Source of the DNA: DASQZT01 sp963728965
GTDB lineage: Bacteria > Acidobacteriota > Terriglobia > Bryobacterales > Bryobacteraceae
Length of the DNA: 64,000 nt
Assembly: GCA_963728965.1 (NCBI GenBank)
Contig: CAVSMH010000012.1
Location: 868,001-932,000, forward strand
Direction: 5' to 3'
Of the stretch, positions 50,112 through 58,554 are shown in pieces (position 1 is the first letter of the stretch; each line of letters opens with the position of its first letter). Position numbers and translations under genes: made by a program. The notes beneath the pieces were generated by a model that was not told where the DNA came from, searched no databases, and saw only the letters and a program-made list of their open reading frames with translations.

Positions 50112-51911
50112 ATGCACGAGAGATACGACGTTGTCGTAGTGGGCGCCGGTCACGCGGGATGCGAAGCCGCCCGGGCTTCGGCGCGCATGGGTCTGAAGAC
50201 GGCCATGGTCACCATGAACCTGGACCTGATCGCGCAGATGTCCTGCAACCCGGCCATCGGTGGGATCGCCAAGGGCCACCTGGTCCGCGAAATCGACGCC
50301 TTGGGGGGCGTGATGGGGGAGGTGGCGGATGCCGTCGGCATCCAATTCCGGCTCCTCAACACGAGCCGGGGTCCGGCGGTATGGTCGCCGCGGGCGCAGA
50401 TGGACAAAAAGCAGTACCGCGTGCGCATGCGCGAGACCCTGGAGAAGGAACCGAACCTGCGGATCAAGCAGGCCGAGGTGGCAGCGCTGGCCCTGGAGGG
50501 CCGGGTGGTGACCGGCGTCCGCCTGCGCGACGGGCGGAGCCTGACCGCGCCGGCGGTGATCGTCACCACCGGGACCTTTCTGAACGGTTTGGCGCACGTC
50601 GGCGAGATGCGGTATAGCTGCGGCCGGAACGGCGAGGCTCCGTCGGAACTACTCGGCGACCAGCTTCGCAACCTGGGATTGCAGTGGACCCGGCTGAAGA
50701 CGGGCACCCCGCCGCGGCTGGACGGACGGAGCATCGATTGGGATCAGTTCGAGCCGCAGCCCGGGGATGCGGAGCCGACCCCGTTTTCGTTTCTGACGGC
50801 GCGCATCGATCGGGAACAGATTCACTGCCACATCGGGTATACCACCGAGGAAACGAGGCGTATTCTGCGGGAGGCGATTCCGCGCTCGCCGCTATACAGC
50901 GGGCAGATCGAGGGGATCGGGCCGCGCTATTGCCCGTCCATCGAAGACAAGATTGTCAAATTCCCGGACAAGGCGCGGCACCAGATCTTTCTCGAACCGG
51001 AGGGGTTCGATACGAATGAAGTGTACGTGAACGGGATGTCAACCAGCATGCCGATCGACGTGCAGGTGGCGATGGTGGCCTCGATTCCGGGGTTGGACCG
51101 GGCCGAGATGATCCGCCCGGGATACGCTATAGAATATGATGCGATCGACCCGCGGGAGCTGGATCATTGCCTGGCGGTGAAGTCGATCGAGGGCCTATAT
51201 CTGGCCGGCCAGATTAACGGAACCTCCGGATACGAGGAGGCGGCCTGCCAGGGCCTGGTGGCGGGTATAAACGCCGCGGCCCGCCTATCAGGGAAAGACC
51301 CTATAATGATTGGCCGCACCGATGGTTATACGGGCATTCTGATCGACGACCTGATCACGAAAGGGGCGGACGAGCCGTATCGGATGTTCACGTCCCGGGC
51401 CGAGTTCCGGCTGCACTTGCGAATCGACAACGCGGATGCCCGATTGACGCCGATCGGGTGGCGGGCCGGGTTGGCAACCGAGGAGCGCTGGAGGGGATTC
51501 CAGCGGAAGCAGAGCCAGATGGATCGGCTGCGGCGGGCGCTCGAGGGGCACCGGCACGGGCAGTGGCTGAAACGTCCCGAAGCCCGGCTGGAGGAGGTGT
51601 CCGGTTGGGTGGCGGAGATATTGGGCGAGCCGCCCGTGGCGGGCGTGATGACCACGGTGGAGACGGAGTGCAAGTACAGCGGGTACATTGCGCAGCAGGA
51701 GCGGCAGATCGACCGGCTGAAGGCGGCGGAGCGGCGGCCGATTCCGGCGGAATTCGGGTTTGGGGGCATTCCGGGGCTGTCGAGGGAAGTGCAGGACAAA
51801 TTGGAGCGAGTTCGTCCGGCAACCTTGGGCCAGGCGGCGCGGATCCCGGGGGTGACCCCGGCGGCGATTGCCGTTCTGGATGTGTACCTGAGCCTCGGCC
51901 GTGTTTGCTGA
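50112..51911 (+). CDS. mnmG: tRNA uridine-5-carboxymethylaminomethyl synthesis enzyme MnmG (GidA)
   Basis: A 599-residue FAD enzyme, slightly shorter than the usual 620-630. The dinucleotide-binding VVVGAGHAGCEAARASARMG lies at the N-terminus. MSCNPAIGGIAKGHLVREID and the central SIEGLYLAGQINGTSGYEEA are diagnostic, and the C-terminal helical domain carries ECKYSGYIAQQERQIDR. With MnmE it modifies the wobble U of certain tRNAs. It overlaps rsmG by 11 bases; mnmG-rsmG-parA-parB is the classic origin-proximal order. Confidence 0.97.
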   Translation: MHERYDVVVVGAGHAGCEAARASARMGLKTAMVTMNLDLIAQMSCNPAIGGIAKGHLVREIDALGGVMGEVADAVGIQFRLLNTSRGPAVWSPRAQMDKKQYRVRMRETLEKEPNLRIKQAEVAALALEGRVVTGVRLRDGRSLTAPAVIVTTGTFLNGLAHVGEMRYSCGRNGEAPSELLGDQLRNLGLQWTRLKTGTPPRLDGRSIDWDQFEPQPGDAEPTPFSFLTARIDREQIHCHIGYTTEETRRILREAIPRSPLYSGQIEGIGPRYCPSIEDKIVKFPDKARHQIFLEPEGFDTNEVYVNGMSTSMPIDVQVAMVASIPGLDRAEMIRPGYAIEYDAIDPRELDHCLAVKSIEGLYLAGQINGTSGYEEAACQGLVAGINAAARLSGKDPIMIGRTDGYTGILIDDLITKGADEPYRMFTSRAEFRLHLRIDNADARLTPIGWRAGLATEERWRGFQRKQSQMDRLRRALEGHRHGQWLKRPEARLEEVSGWVAEILGEPPVAGVMTTVETECKYSGYIAQQERQIDRLKAAERRPIPAEFGFGGIPGLSREVQDKLERVRPATLGQAARIPGVTPAAIAVLDVYLSLGRVC

Positions 51912-52467
51912 GTGGGGCCTCTCCGAAGGGCAGGTCTCGGTACTGGAGAATCACTACCGATTGCTGCGGCAGTGGAATCAAGTTCTGAACCTGACATCGG
52001 TGGACGAAGCGGAGGCGGTAGAGCGTCACTATGGCGAGGGGCTGTTCCTGGCGCAGCAACTGCCGGCGGGTCCACTGCAGATCGTGGATATCGGTTCCGG
52101 GGCGGGTTTCCCGGGGTTTCCGGTGGCGGTTTGGCGTCCGGACTGCCGGGTGACGCTGGTGGAATCACACCAGCGGAAGGCGGTATTCCTCAAAGAAGCG
52201 ACGCGGCAGATGGGGAATGTCTGTGTGGTAGCGCGGCGGGCGGAAGAAGTGGCCGAGGGGTTCGATTGGGCGATTTCGCGTGCGGTGAGTTACGAAGGGC
52301 TGCGAAAAGCATTGCGGAGGCTGGCGCCGGCGGCGGCGCTGCTCACAGGTGCTGAGAGTCCTCCCGCAAGGCTGGGATTCGCCTGGGATGATCCGATCTC
52401 CCTTCCCTGGGGGCGACAGCGATTTTTGCGGATTGGCCATCGTGTTTCACGTGAAACAGGCGTTTGA
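51901..52467 (+). CDS. rsmG: 16S rRNA (guanine527-N7)-methyltransferase RsmG (GidB)
   Basis: A 188-residue methyltransferase from GTG 51901, somewhat shorter than the usual 205-215. Motif I is IVDIGSGAGFPGFPVAV; other conserved parts are LLRQWNQVLNLTSVDEAEAV, VTLVESHQRKAVFLKEA and FDWAISRAVSYEG. It methylates G527 of 16S rRNA. Its last ten codons contain the first parS site, which there encodes RVSRET. Confidence 0.95.
   Translation: MFAEWGLSEGQVSVLENHYRLLRQWNQVLNLTSVDEAEAVERHYGEGLFLAQQLPAGPLQIVDIGSGAGFPGFPVAVWRPDCRVTLVESHQRKAVFLKEATRQMGNVCVVARRAEEVAEGFDWAISRAVSYEGLRKALRRLAPAAALLTGAESPPARLGFAWDDPISLPWGRQRFLRIGHRVSRETGV
52443..52458. promoter_or_regulatory. parS: parS site 1 (inside the rsmG coding region)
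   Basis: TGTTTCACGTGAAACA, a perfect 16-bp palindrome matching the consensus chromosomal parS. It overlaps the last codons of rsmG and is the substrate for the ParB encoded 0.9 kb downstream. Confidence 0.97.
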
Positions 52468-52485
52468 GCCTGGCCGGTACGGGCT

Positions 52486-52501
52486 TGTTTCACGTGAAAC
52501 A
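52486..52501. promoter_or_regulatory. parS: parS site 2
   Basis: Identical 16-bp palindrome, 43 bases (start to start) after site 1, in the rsmG-parA gap. Confidence 0.97.
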
Positions 52502-52536
52502 GGTTGGTTCGGGCGGATCTTGGCCGGCGATCCCCT

Positions 52537-52552
52537 TGTTTCACGTGAAACA
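52537..52552. promoter_or_regulatory. parS: parS site 3
   Basis: Identical 16-bp palindrome, 51 bases after site 2. Confidence 0.97.
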
Positions 52553-52571
52553 GAGACTTCGTCCATTCTCC

Positions 52572-52587
52572 TGTTTCACGTGAAACA
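52572..52587. promoter_or_regulatory. parS: parS site 4
   Basis: Identical 16-bp palindrome, 35 bases after site 3 and 21 bases before the parA start codon, so ParB bound here could also affect parA transcription or translation. Confidence 0.97.
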
Positions 52588-52608
52588 ACATCGTGATAGT
52601 ATGGCCGC

Positions 52609-53400
52609 TTGAGCCGAGTATTTGCGATCGCCAATCAGAAGGGCGGTGTTGGAAAGACTACGACCGCCATCAATCTGGCCGCCTCGCTGGCCGCCAATGA
52701 CTTTCGAGTCCTGGTTATCGACTCGGATCCACAAGGAAACGCCACCACCGGGCTGGGCGTGGAAAAACACGCGGAACGGCCCGGCCTTTACCACGTGATG
52801 CTAGGGGATGCGGTGGCAAAGGACGCCATCGTGCCTACGGAGTTCGAAGGGCTGCACGTAATCTGCGCGGATAAGAACCTGGTTGGGGCCAACCTCGAAC
52901 TGGTGGACCAGCCCCGGCGCGAATTCCGGCTGCGTGAACGCATCGTGGAGATTCGCCAGGAATTCCACTACATCCTCATCGATTGCCCTCCGGCCCTCGA
53001 TCTCCTCACCTTGAACGCCCTGCTGGCTGCCGATTCGGTGGTCGTGCCGATCCAGTGCGAATTCTTCGCCCTGGAGGGCATCTCGGAGCTGATGGACACC
53101 ATCGACCGCATTCGGGGTTCCTTCCACCATTCCCTGGCGATTGAAGGAATCCTGCTGACGATGTACGACGACCGCACGAATCTCACCCGGCAGGTGGCAG
53201 CCGATTTGAAAGAGTTCTTCGGCCGCGAAGTGTTCCGGACGGTGATTCCTCGCAGCATTCGGCTGGCGGAGGCTCCGAGTTTCGGCAAACCGATTTTGAC
53301 CTACGATCCGCGGTCCCGCGGCGCGGAAAGCTACATCAAATTGGCAAAAGAGATCCTCGATCATGAGCAAAGCCGAAAGTCAGCGCAAGGCACTCGGTAA
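52609..53400 (+). CDS. parA: Chromosome partitioning ATPase ParA (Soj)
   Basis: A 263-residue deviant-Walker ATPase. Walker A is IANQKGGVGKTTTAINL, followed by VLVIDSDPQGNATTG and HYILIDCPPALDLLT. It drives ParB-parS segregation on the nucleoid. The start is TTG at 52609, the only start codon compatible with the conserved VFAIANQKGG opening. It overlaps parB by 38 bases. Confidence 0.97.
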   Translation: MSRVFAIANQKGGVGKTTTAINLAASLAANDFRVLVIDSDPQGNATTGLGVEKHAERPGLYHVMLGDAVAKDAIVPTEFEGLHVICADKNLVGANLELVDQPRREFRLRERIVEIRQEFHYILIDCPPALDLLTLNALLAADSVVVPIQCEFFALEGISELMDTIDRIRGSFHHSLAIEGILLTMYDDRTNLTRQVAADLKEFFGREVFRTVIPRSIRLAEAPSFGKPILTYDPRSRGAESYIKLAKEILDHEQSRKSAQGTR

Positions 53401-54259
53401 GGGCATCAACGCCCTGCTGCCGACTCGGGCGCCTGTCGCGCTCCCGCCGGAATTGGAGCCCGCGGAGCGAGGCGATACGACGCTGAGCGTCCCGGTGGAG
53501 GCGATCGATCCCAACCCGCTGCAACCGCGGCGAGTGTTTGAAACGGAGCGGCTGGCGGAGTTGGCACAATCGATCCGCGCCAACGGGATTATCCAACCGC
53601 TGGTGGTCCGACGCGTCGGCGAGCGCTACCAACTGGTGGCGGGCGAACGACGGTGGCGGGCCGCCAAACTCGCGGAGGTGGGGACGGTCCCGGTGGTGGT
53701 CAGGGACATACCTGATAGCCGCTTGCTGGAAATCACCCTGATCGAGAACATCCAGCGCGAAGACCTGAATCCGATCGAGACGGCGACGGCTCTTTCCCGG
53801 ATGGGCACGGAACTGGCGTTGAACGCGGACGAGATCGGACGGAGGACGGGAAAGGACCGGACGACGATCACGAATTTCACGCGGCTGCTCCAACTGCCTT
53901 CGGACCTCCAGCAGCTGGTGGCGGAGCGGCGGTTGTCGGCGGGGCATGCGCGCTGCCTGCTGACGCTGCCGACAGCCGAGTTGCAGCGGCAGGTGGCACA
54001 GAAGGCGGTGGGCAATGCCTGGTCGGTGCGGGAGACGGAGCGGGTGACACAGAAGCTGCTGGAGGGGCGGCAGCCGAAGCAGGTGGAAGAAGTCGATCAG
54101 GACCCCAACGTGAAAGCCGCCATCCAGGAGATGCAGCGGGTGTTGGGAACGCGGGTGCGGATTGTCGAGGGGTCGCGGAAGAAAGGGCGGATCGAAATCG
54201 AGTATTATTCACAGGAAGATTTGGACCGCATTTATTCTACAATTGTAGGAGAAGGGTAG
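53363..54259 (+). CDS. parB: Chromosome partitioning protein ParB (Spo0J)
   Basis: A 298-residue ParB. An N-terminal ParA-stimulating peptide region (KALGKGINALLPTRA) is followed by the CTP-binding nuclease-like domain with LQPRRVFETERLAELAQSIR and the C-motif AGERRWRAAKLA. TLIENIQREDLNPIETA comes next, then a helix-turn-helix (about 160-210, DEIGRRTGKDRTTITNFTRL) and the C-terminal dimerisation region. It clamps on parS in a CTP-dependent way and loads SMC. The four parS sites lie just upstream. Confidence 0.97.
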   Translation: MSKAESQRKALGKGINALLPTRAPVALPPELEPAERGDTTLSVPVEAIDPNPLQPRRVFETERLAELAQSIRANGIIQPLVVRRVGERYQLVAGERRWRAAKLAEVGTVPVVVRDIPDSRLLEITLIENIQREDLNPIETATALSRMGTELALNADEIGRRTGKDRTTITNFTRLLQLPSDLQQLVAERRLSAGHARCLLTLPTAELQRQVAQKAVGNAWSVRETERVTQKLLEGRQPKQVEEVDQDPNVKAAIQEMQRVLGTRVRIVEGSRKKGRIEIEYYSQEDLDRIYSTIVGEG

Positions 54260-54263
54260 GAAG

Positions 54264-54662
54264 CTACTTCAGGATCGTCAGAATATCGGCGAGCTCGCGG
54301 CGAATTTCGGGCAACGGGTCATCCGGAAACAATTCCTGTTGAATACGTCTCGAGGAGCGGGCCTTGGGCGCGCGCGCTTCGGCGGTGAGGGTCTGGCGGG
54401 CGCCTTCGATAGTAAAGCGCCTCTCGCGCAGGAGGTGCTTGATGCGGAGGAGCAGTTCGACGTCCTTGCGGCGATAGAGGCGATGGCCGGTGCCGGACTT
54501 CTTGGGGGAGAGCACGGGGAACTCGGTCTCCCAATAGCGCAACACGTAGGGTTCGACGCCCAGGAGTTCGCTGACTTCGCCGATTTTGAAGTACAGCTTG
54601 TCCGGGATGTCCGGCGTTCCGGGCTGCGGGGCGGCCGCGTCGGGCATTGGCTCTTCCGCCAT
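54264..54662 (-). CDS. MerR-family transcriptional regulator
   Basis: A 132-residue protein from ATG 54662. The MerR winged-helix region (about 22-90) reads LYFKIGEVSELLGVEPYVLR, YWETEFPVLSPKKSGTGHRL and YRRKDVELLLRIKHLLRERR. The C-terminal part is short and lacks a ligand or metal-binding domain, as in the small MerR proteins common in Acidobacteria and Deltaproteobacteria. The target is unknown. It converges on parB with four bases between stops. Confidence 0.9.
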   Translation of the reverse strand: MAEEPMPDAAAPQPGTPDIPDKLYFKIGEVSELLGVEPYVLRYWETEFPVLSPKKSGTGHRLYRRKDVELLLRIKHLLRERRFTIEGARQTLTAEARAPKARSSRRIQQELFPDDPLPEIRRELADILTILK

Positions 54663-54798
54663 CCTATCACTGTGGGAGGCCCAGAGGGGCGCCAAATGGG
54701 GTAAAACTCCGCCTCCGGGGGCGCCGGCACACGACAAGCGGGCATCCGGTGAAGATTCCAGTTCCGGCGACGGCCGGAAAAGCAGGGAGAATATCCCT

Positions 54799-55668
54799 AT
54801 GAACTCAAACGACTCGGAGATCGCGCATGTGAGCGATACGGCATTAATGGTGGCGGCGTGCCGGGCACTGGAAACCGCGCGGGAGGACGGGCTGGTGCGG
54901 GATCCGTACGCCGAACGGCTGGCGGGAGAGCGCGGAATGGCGATCGCGCGCGGGCTGCCGCGGCTGGAGATCCTGTGTTTCGGTGTGGGGATCCGCAGCC
55001 GGTTTCTGGACGAACTGGTGATGGACGCCGTGGAGGCGCGGCAGGTGAAGACCATTCTTTGCCTGGGCGCGGGACTGGACACGCGGCCGTGGCGCCTGGC
55101 GCTGCCGGCGGACCTGCGGTGGATCGAAGTGGATTTTCCGGCGCTTCTGGAGTACAAGGGCCAGGCGATGGGGGAGCACCGGCCGACGTGCCGGCTGGAG
55201 CAGATGGCGGCGGACGTGAACGAAGCGGAGCAGCGGGCGGAGCTATTCCGGGCGGTGGGGGAGGGGCCGGCGCTGATGATGACGGAGGGTCTGCTGATGT
55301 ACCTGCCGGGGGCGACGGTGGAGGGGCTGGCGGCGGAGGCGGCGACAAGCGGGGTCCGCTACTGGGTGCTGGACGTGGCGTCGCGGGAATTCGCAAGCCG
55401 CGTGCGGATGGACGCGAACGGATCGATCGAGCGGATGCGCGCGCCGGACCATCTGGAAGGGGAGGAGATCCTGGCGGCAGCGATGCGGAACGGCTGGGGA
55501 GAAGTGCGGCGGCGGAGTTATGTGAGGGACGCGATGGAGGTGGCCATGGAGCGGATCCGGTCGATCGCCAAGGCGGCGGCCGCGACGGCGGTGGAGCCGA
55601 TGGCGCCTCCTCCGCCGGACGATCCCAGCGGGGTGCATCTGCTGGGGAGGCGCGGGGAAGATCGCTGA
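54799..55668 (+). CDS. SAM-dependent methyltransferase (leucine carboxymethyltransferase-like)
   Basis: A 289-residue protein from ATG 54799 after AGGGAGA. It matches the TIGR00027/PPM1-type family: HVSDTALMVAACRALETARE, RDPYAERLAGERGMAIARG, ILCLGAGLDTRPWRLALPAD and IEVDFPALLEYKGQ (SAM-binding), and MMTEGLLMYLP. The substrate is unknown; many bacterial members act in secondary metabolism. The frame upstream to 54586 is the antisense of the MerR gene. The codons are strongly G-ending, as in the surrounding G-rich region. Confidence 0.88.
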   Translation: MNSNDSEIAHVSDTALMVAACRALETAREDGLVRDPYAERLAGERGMAIARGLPRLEILCFGVGIRSRFLDELVMDAVEARQVKTILCLGAGLDTRPWRLALPADLRWIEVDFPALLEYKGQAMGEHRPTCRLEQMAADVNEAEQRAELFRAVGEGPALMMTEGLLMYLPGATVEGLAAEAATSGVRYWVLDVASREFASRVRMDANGSIERMRAPDHLEGEEILAAAMRNGWGEVRRRSYVRDAMEVAMERIRSIAKAAAATAVEPMAPPPPDDPSGVHLLGRRGEDR

Positions 55669-55694
55669 CGGCGCCGCGAAGAACCGGCGTGCGA

Positions 55695-56855
55695 TCAGGA
55701 GCGGAACAGAACGTCCTCGCGGCGGAAGATGCGCACGGCAACCACGAAGGCAATGGCGGCGTAGGCGAAGTTGGAAGCGAAGCTCAGGACGAACTGGAGG
55801 GCGGTGTAGTCGCCGGAGAAGATGGACTTGATGAGCAGCGAAACATTGAAGATGGGGAGGACGGAAAGGGCGGGGCTGGTTTCGACGCCGGGGAGCATCC
55901 CGATGACGGCGGGGAAGATGACGAGCATGATGAGGGGGGTGAGGTAGCTCTGGCCTTCCTTGAAGCTCTTGGCGAACGAAGCGATGGTGATCATGACGGC
56001 GGCGGCGGTGACGGCGGTGGGGAGCACGGCACAGACCACGAGGAGGAGGGCGGAGAGGCTGAGCTGAGAACCGTTGAGCAGTTGGCGGACTTCGTCTCCC
56101 ATGAGTCCGGAGCGGAAGCTGTAGCCGAGGCTGACGATGGTGAGGAGACTGGTGATGAAGGCGGCGGTGCTGGCGGCGAAGACCTTGGCGAGGACGATGT
56201 CTTCGCGGGTGGCGGGGGAGGCGAGGAGGATTTCGAGGGTGCGGCGCTCCTTTTCGCCGGCGGTCATATCGAGCGAAGGATACATGCAGCCGGAGAACAT
56301 CAAAAGGATGACCATGTAGCCGATCATGCCGCCCAAGATGGTTTTGCCCCTTTTGCCCTGGGGGGCGACGTCCACCTTATCGACGGCGAAGGGCTGGAGC
56401 ACGGTTTCGGAGACGCCGGAGCCGGCGAGGGCCTGGCGGACTTTGTCGGCCTTGAGGGCATCGAGGGCGATGCGCAGGCGGGAGGCGGCTTTGTCGGAGG
56501 CGGAGCGGGAGCCATCGACGTAGAGGCGGACGACGCCTGGTTGGGATTCGGCGAGGCCGGCGGCGGCCTGTTTGGACTGGACGGCGGCGCGCGGATCGGG
56601 ATGGACGACGAGGTGGAAGCCGGCGTTCCTGAGGGAATCTTCGAGGCCGGGCATGGCGATGCGCCCGGGGACGGCGATGGTTTCCGCTTCTTCCCGGGCG
56701 CGCTTGTCGCTGGACGACATGAAATAGTGCATCACGGCGAACAGGAGGGGCATGGCGACGATGGGGACCAGGACCATGCTGATGAGGGTGCGGCGGTCGC
56801 GCACGATTTCGAGGATCTCCTTGCGGTAGATGGTGGCGATGACGGAGGCTTTCAC
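55695..56855 (-). CDS. ABC-2 type permease (NatB-like)
   Basis: A 386-residue permease. One N-terminal helix (about 24-44) precedes a large extracytoplasmic domain (about 50-175), then five or more helices. TAGEKERRTLEILLASPATR, DIVLAKVFAASTAAF and MLPGVETSPALSVLPIFNVS are typical of NatB/YhaP-type exporters. The GTG start overlaps the ATPase stop (GTGA, 56852-56855). It is the membrane half of an exporter of unknown substrate (sodium in Bacillus NatAB). Confidence 0.9.
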   Translation of the reverse strand: MKASVIATIYRKEILEIVRDRRTLISMVLVPIVAMPLLFAVMHYFMSSSDKRAREEAETIAVPGRIAMPGLEDSLRNAGFHLVVHPDPRAAVQSKQAAAGLAESQPGVVRLYVDGSRSASDKAASRLRIALDALKADKVRQALAGSGVSETVLQPFAVDKVDVAPQGKRGKTILGGMIGYMVILLMFSGCMYPSLDMTAGEKERRTLEILLASPATREDIVLAKVFAASTAAFITSLLTIVSLGYSFRSGLMGDEVRQLLNGSQLSLSALLLVVCAVLPTAVTAAAVMITIASFAKSFKEGQSYLTPLIMLVIFPAVIGMLPGVETSPALSVLPIFNVSLLIKSIFSGDYTALQFVLSFASNFAYAAIAFVVAVRIFRREDVLFRS

Positions 56856-57610
56856 GGGCGAACTCCCAACGGCGATTCGTGGATGCCGAGAAGCTCGAGA
56901 AAGATTTCGCGCAGGCGGGTTTTGCCGGTGGCGGCGCGGAGTTCTTCCATGGTGCCGATGATGCGGAGGGCGCCCTCATGAATGACGGCGATGCGGTCGC
57001 AGAGGTATTCGGCCTCTTCCATGACGTGGGTGGAGAAGACGATGCACTTGCCCTGGTTGCGGGCTTCGAGAATGAAGCGCTCGATGATGCGGGCGGTGGG
57101 GACGTCGAGCCCGTAGGAGGGTTCGTCGAGGATGAGGACGGGTGGGTCGTGCACGATGGTGCGGGCGATGGCGACACGCTGGCGCATGCCGGTGGAGAGC
57201 TTGTCGGTGCGGGTATCGGCGAAGGAGGCCATTTCGAGCAGGGCGACGACCTGGTCGATGCGGGAGGAGAGGCGGGCACGGTCCAAGCCGCTGAGCTGTC
57301 CGAAGAAGCGGAGGGTTTCACGGGGGGTAAGCCGTCCGTAGAGGCCCATATCGCCGGAGAGGAAGCCGATGGAGGCGCGGACGGCGGTGGGCTCGCGGGC
57401 GATGTCGTGGCCGGCGATGGAGGCGGTTCCGCCGGTGGGCGACAGGACGGTGGCGAGCAGGCGAAGGAGAGTGGTTTTGCCTGCGCCGTTCGGTCCGAGG
57501 ATGCCGAAGATTTCGCGGGGTTGGACCCGAAAGGAGACGCCGCGGAGGGCGTGAACCTGGCCGCGTTTTTTATCGTGGAAAACCTTGGAGAGGGCGTCTA
57601 CCTGGATCAT
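56852..57610 (-). CDS. ABC transporter ATP-binding protein (NatA-like)
   Basis: A 252-residue ATPase from ATG 57610 (MIQVDALSKVFHDKK). Walker A is GILGPNGAGKTTLLRLL, the signature is DKLSTGMRQRVAIART (LSTGM in place of LSGGQ) and Walker B is PVLILDEPSYGLDVPTAR, with the H-loop in FSTHVMEEAEYLC. The LSTGM signature is common in NatA-type proteins. It forms an operon with the permease. Confidence 0.94.
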   Translation of the reverse strand: MIQVDALSKVFHDKKRGQVHALRGVSFRVQPREIFGILGPNGAGKTTLLRLLATVLSPTGGTASIAGHDIAREPTAVRASIGFLSGDMGLYGRLTPRETLRFFGQLSGLDRARLSSRIDQVVALLEMASFADTRTDKLSTGMRQRVAIARTIVHDPPVLILDEPSYGLDVPTARIIERFILEARNQGKCIVFSTHVMEEAEYLCDRIAVIHEGALRIIGTMEELRAATGKTRLREIFLELLGIHESPLGVRP

Positions 57611-57730
57611 GGGAGGGGTCCCAGGGGAAGGGTAGCACAGGTGATCGACTTGCCGGGTGCAAACCGGCGAACGACCCGCGGGCCGTGCCACAGTCGCGCC
57701 GCGATTCGAGTAGCGCTATAGTAGGCGGAC

Positions 57731-58105
57731 ATGGCGCGGCCGGGCAATGGGCATGATATGCGAACGCGTCCGGTGGCGGTGACGATTATCGGTGTGCTGT
57801 TCGTTGTGGCAGGCGCCGTTGGGCTCATTTATCATTTCTCCGAGTTCCAGGCCCATCCTCCGCATGCCTACGAACTCGTGTGGATACCGCTGGTGCGGGC
57901 GATCGCGATCGTGTGCGGCGTATATATCCTGCGCGGGCACAACTGGGCGCGCTGGCTGGCGCTGGGGTGGATGGGCTACCACGTGGTGCTGAGCGCCTTC
58001 CACGCGGCACTGCAGGTGGCGATACACGCCGTATTTTTGGCCGCCCTGGCCTATTTTCTTTTCCGCCCGCGGGCGACGCGGTATTTTCGCGGGGCCGGAG
58101 AGTGA
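57731..58105 (+). CDS. Small membrane protein, unknown family
   Basis: A 124-residue protein with about four hydrophobic helices: VTIIGVLFVVAGAVGLIYHF, LVRAIAIVCGVYILRG, WLALGWMGYHVVLSAFHAAL and AIHAVFLAALAYFLF. Charged residues are scarce outside the ends. No family was recognised. The start may be the second Met (57758). It lies upstream of a zinc-ribbon protein gene. Confidence 0.65.
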   Translation: MARPGNGHDMRTRPVAVTIIGVLFVVAGAVGLIYHFSEFQAHPPHAYELVWIPLVRAIAIVCGVYILRGHNWARWLALGWMGYHVVLSAFHAALQVAIHAVFLAALAYFLFRPRATRYFRGAGE

Positions 58106-58142
58106 GGGGAGCCCGGCGCTATACTTGGGGCAGAGGTGGAGC

Positions 58143-58523
58143 ATGTACTGTCCTGAATGCGGAGTCCAGTACCGCGATGGTTTCACCGAATGCACGGACT
58201 GTCACGTGCCTCTGATGAGCGGAAGCGGTGAGGAGGACACGGATCGGGAGGATTCGTTCGACCCCAGCCTCGAACTGGTCGTCGTGCTGGAGACGAACGA
58301 CCGGGTGCAGCTTGCCATGGCGAAGGGTCTGCTCGAGGACGCCGGGATTCCGCTGTACGTGCTGGGGCAGATCGCGACGCTGATCCAGGACGTGGACGGA
58401 TTCCTGCGCAAGTGGGTCCGGCTGCAAGTGCCTCGCGACCGGGAAGCGGAAGCGCGCGAACTGCTGGAACAAATGCTTCAGCCCGTTCCTCCCGACGGCG
58501 ACGACACCGAGACGGAGGCCTGA
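58143..58523 (+). CDS. Zinc-ribbon plus DUF2007-like small protein
   Basis: A 126-residue protein. The N-terminal YCPECGVQYRDGFTECTDCH is a four-Cys zinc ribbon. The rest (about 45-115: LVVVLETNDRVQLAMAKGLL, EDAGIPLYVLGQ, VRLQVPRDREAEARELLEQ) resembles DUF2007, a small alpha-beta fold sometimes called a signal-transducing domain. The role is unknown. It converges on the TamB-BamA-like gene. Confidence 0.8.
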   Translation: MYCPECGVQYRDGFTECTDCHVPLMSGSGEEDTDREDSFDPSLELVVVLETNDRVQLAMAKGLLEDAGIPLYVLGQIATLIQDVDGFLRKWVRLQVPRDREAEARELLEQMLQPVPPDGDDTETEA

Positions 58524-58554
58524 TCCCGATCCAGGGCGCGCGGCGCGCCGGCAA

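Noticed and set aside
54858..56981. 707-codon plus-strand frame
   Set aside because: Glycine-rich shadow of the methyltransferase gene and antisense of the NatB gene.
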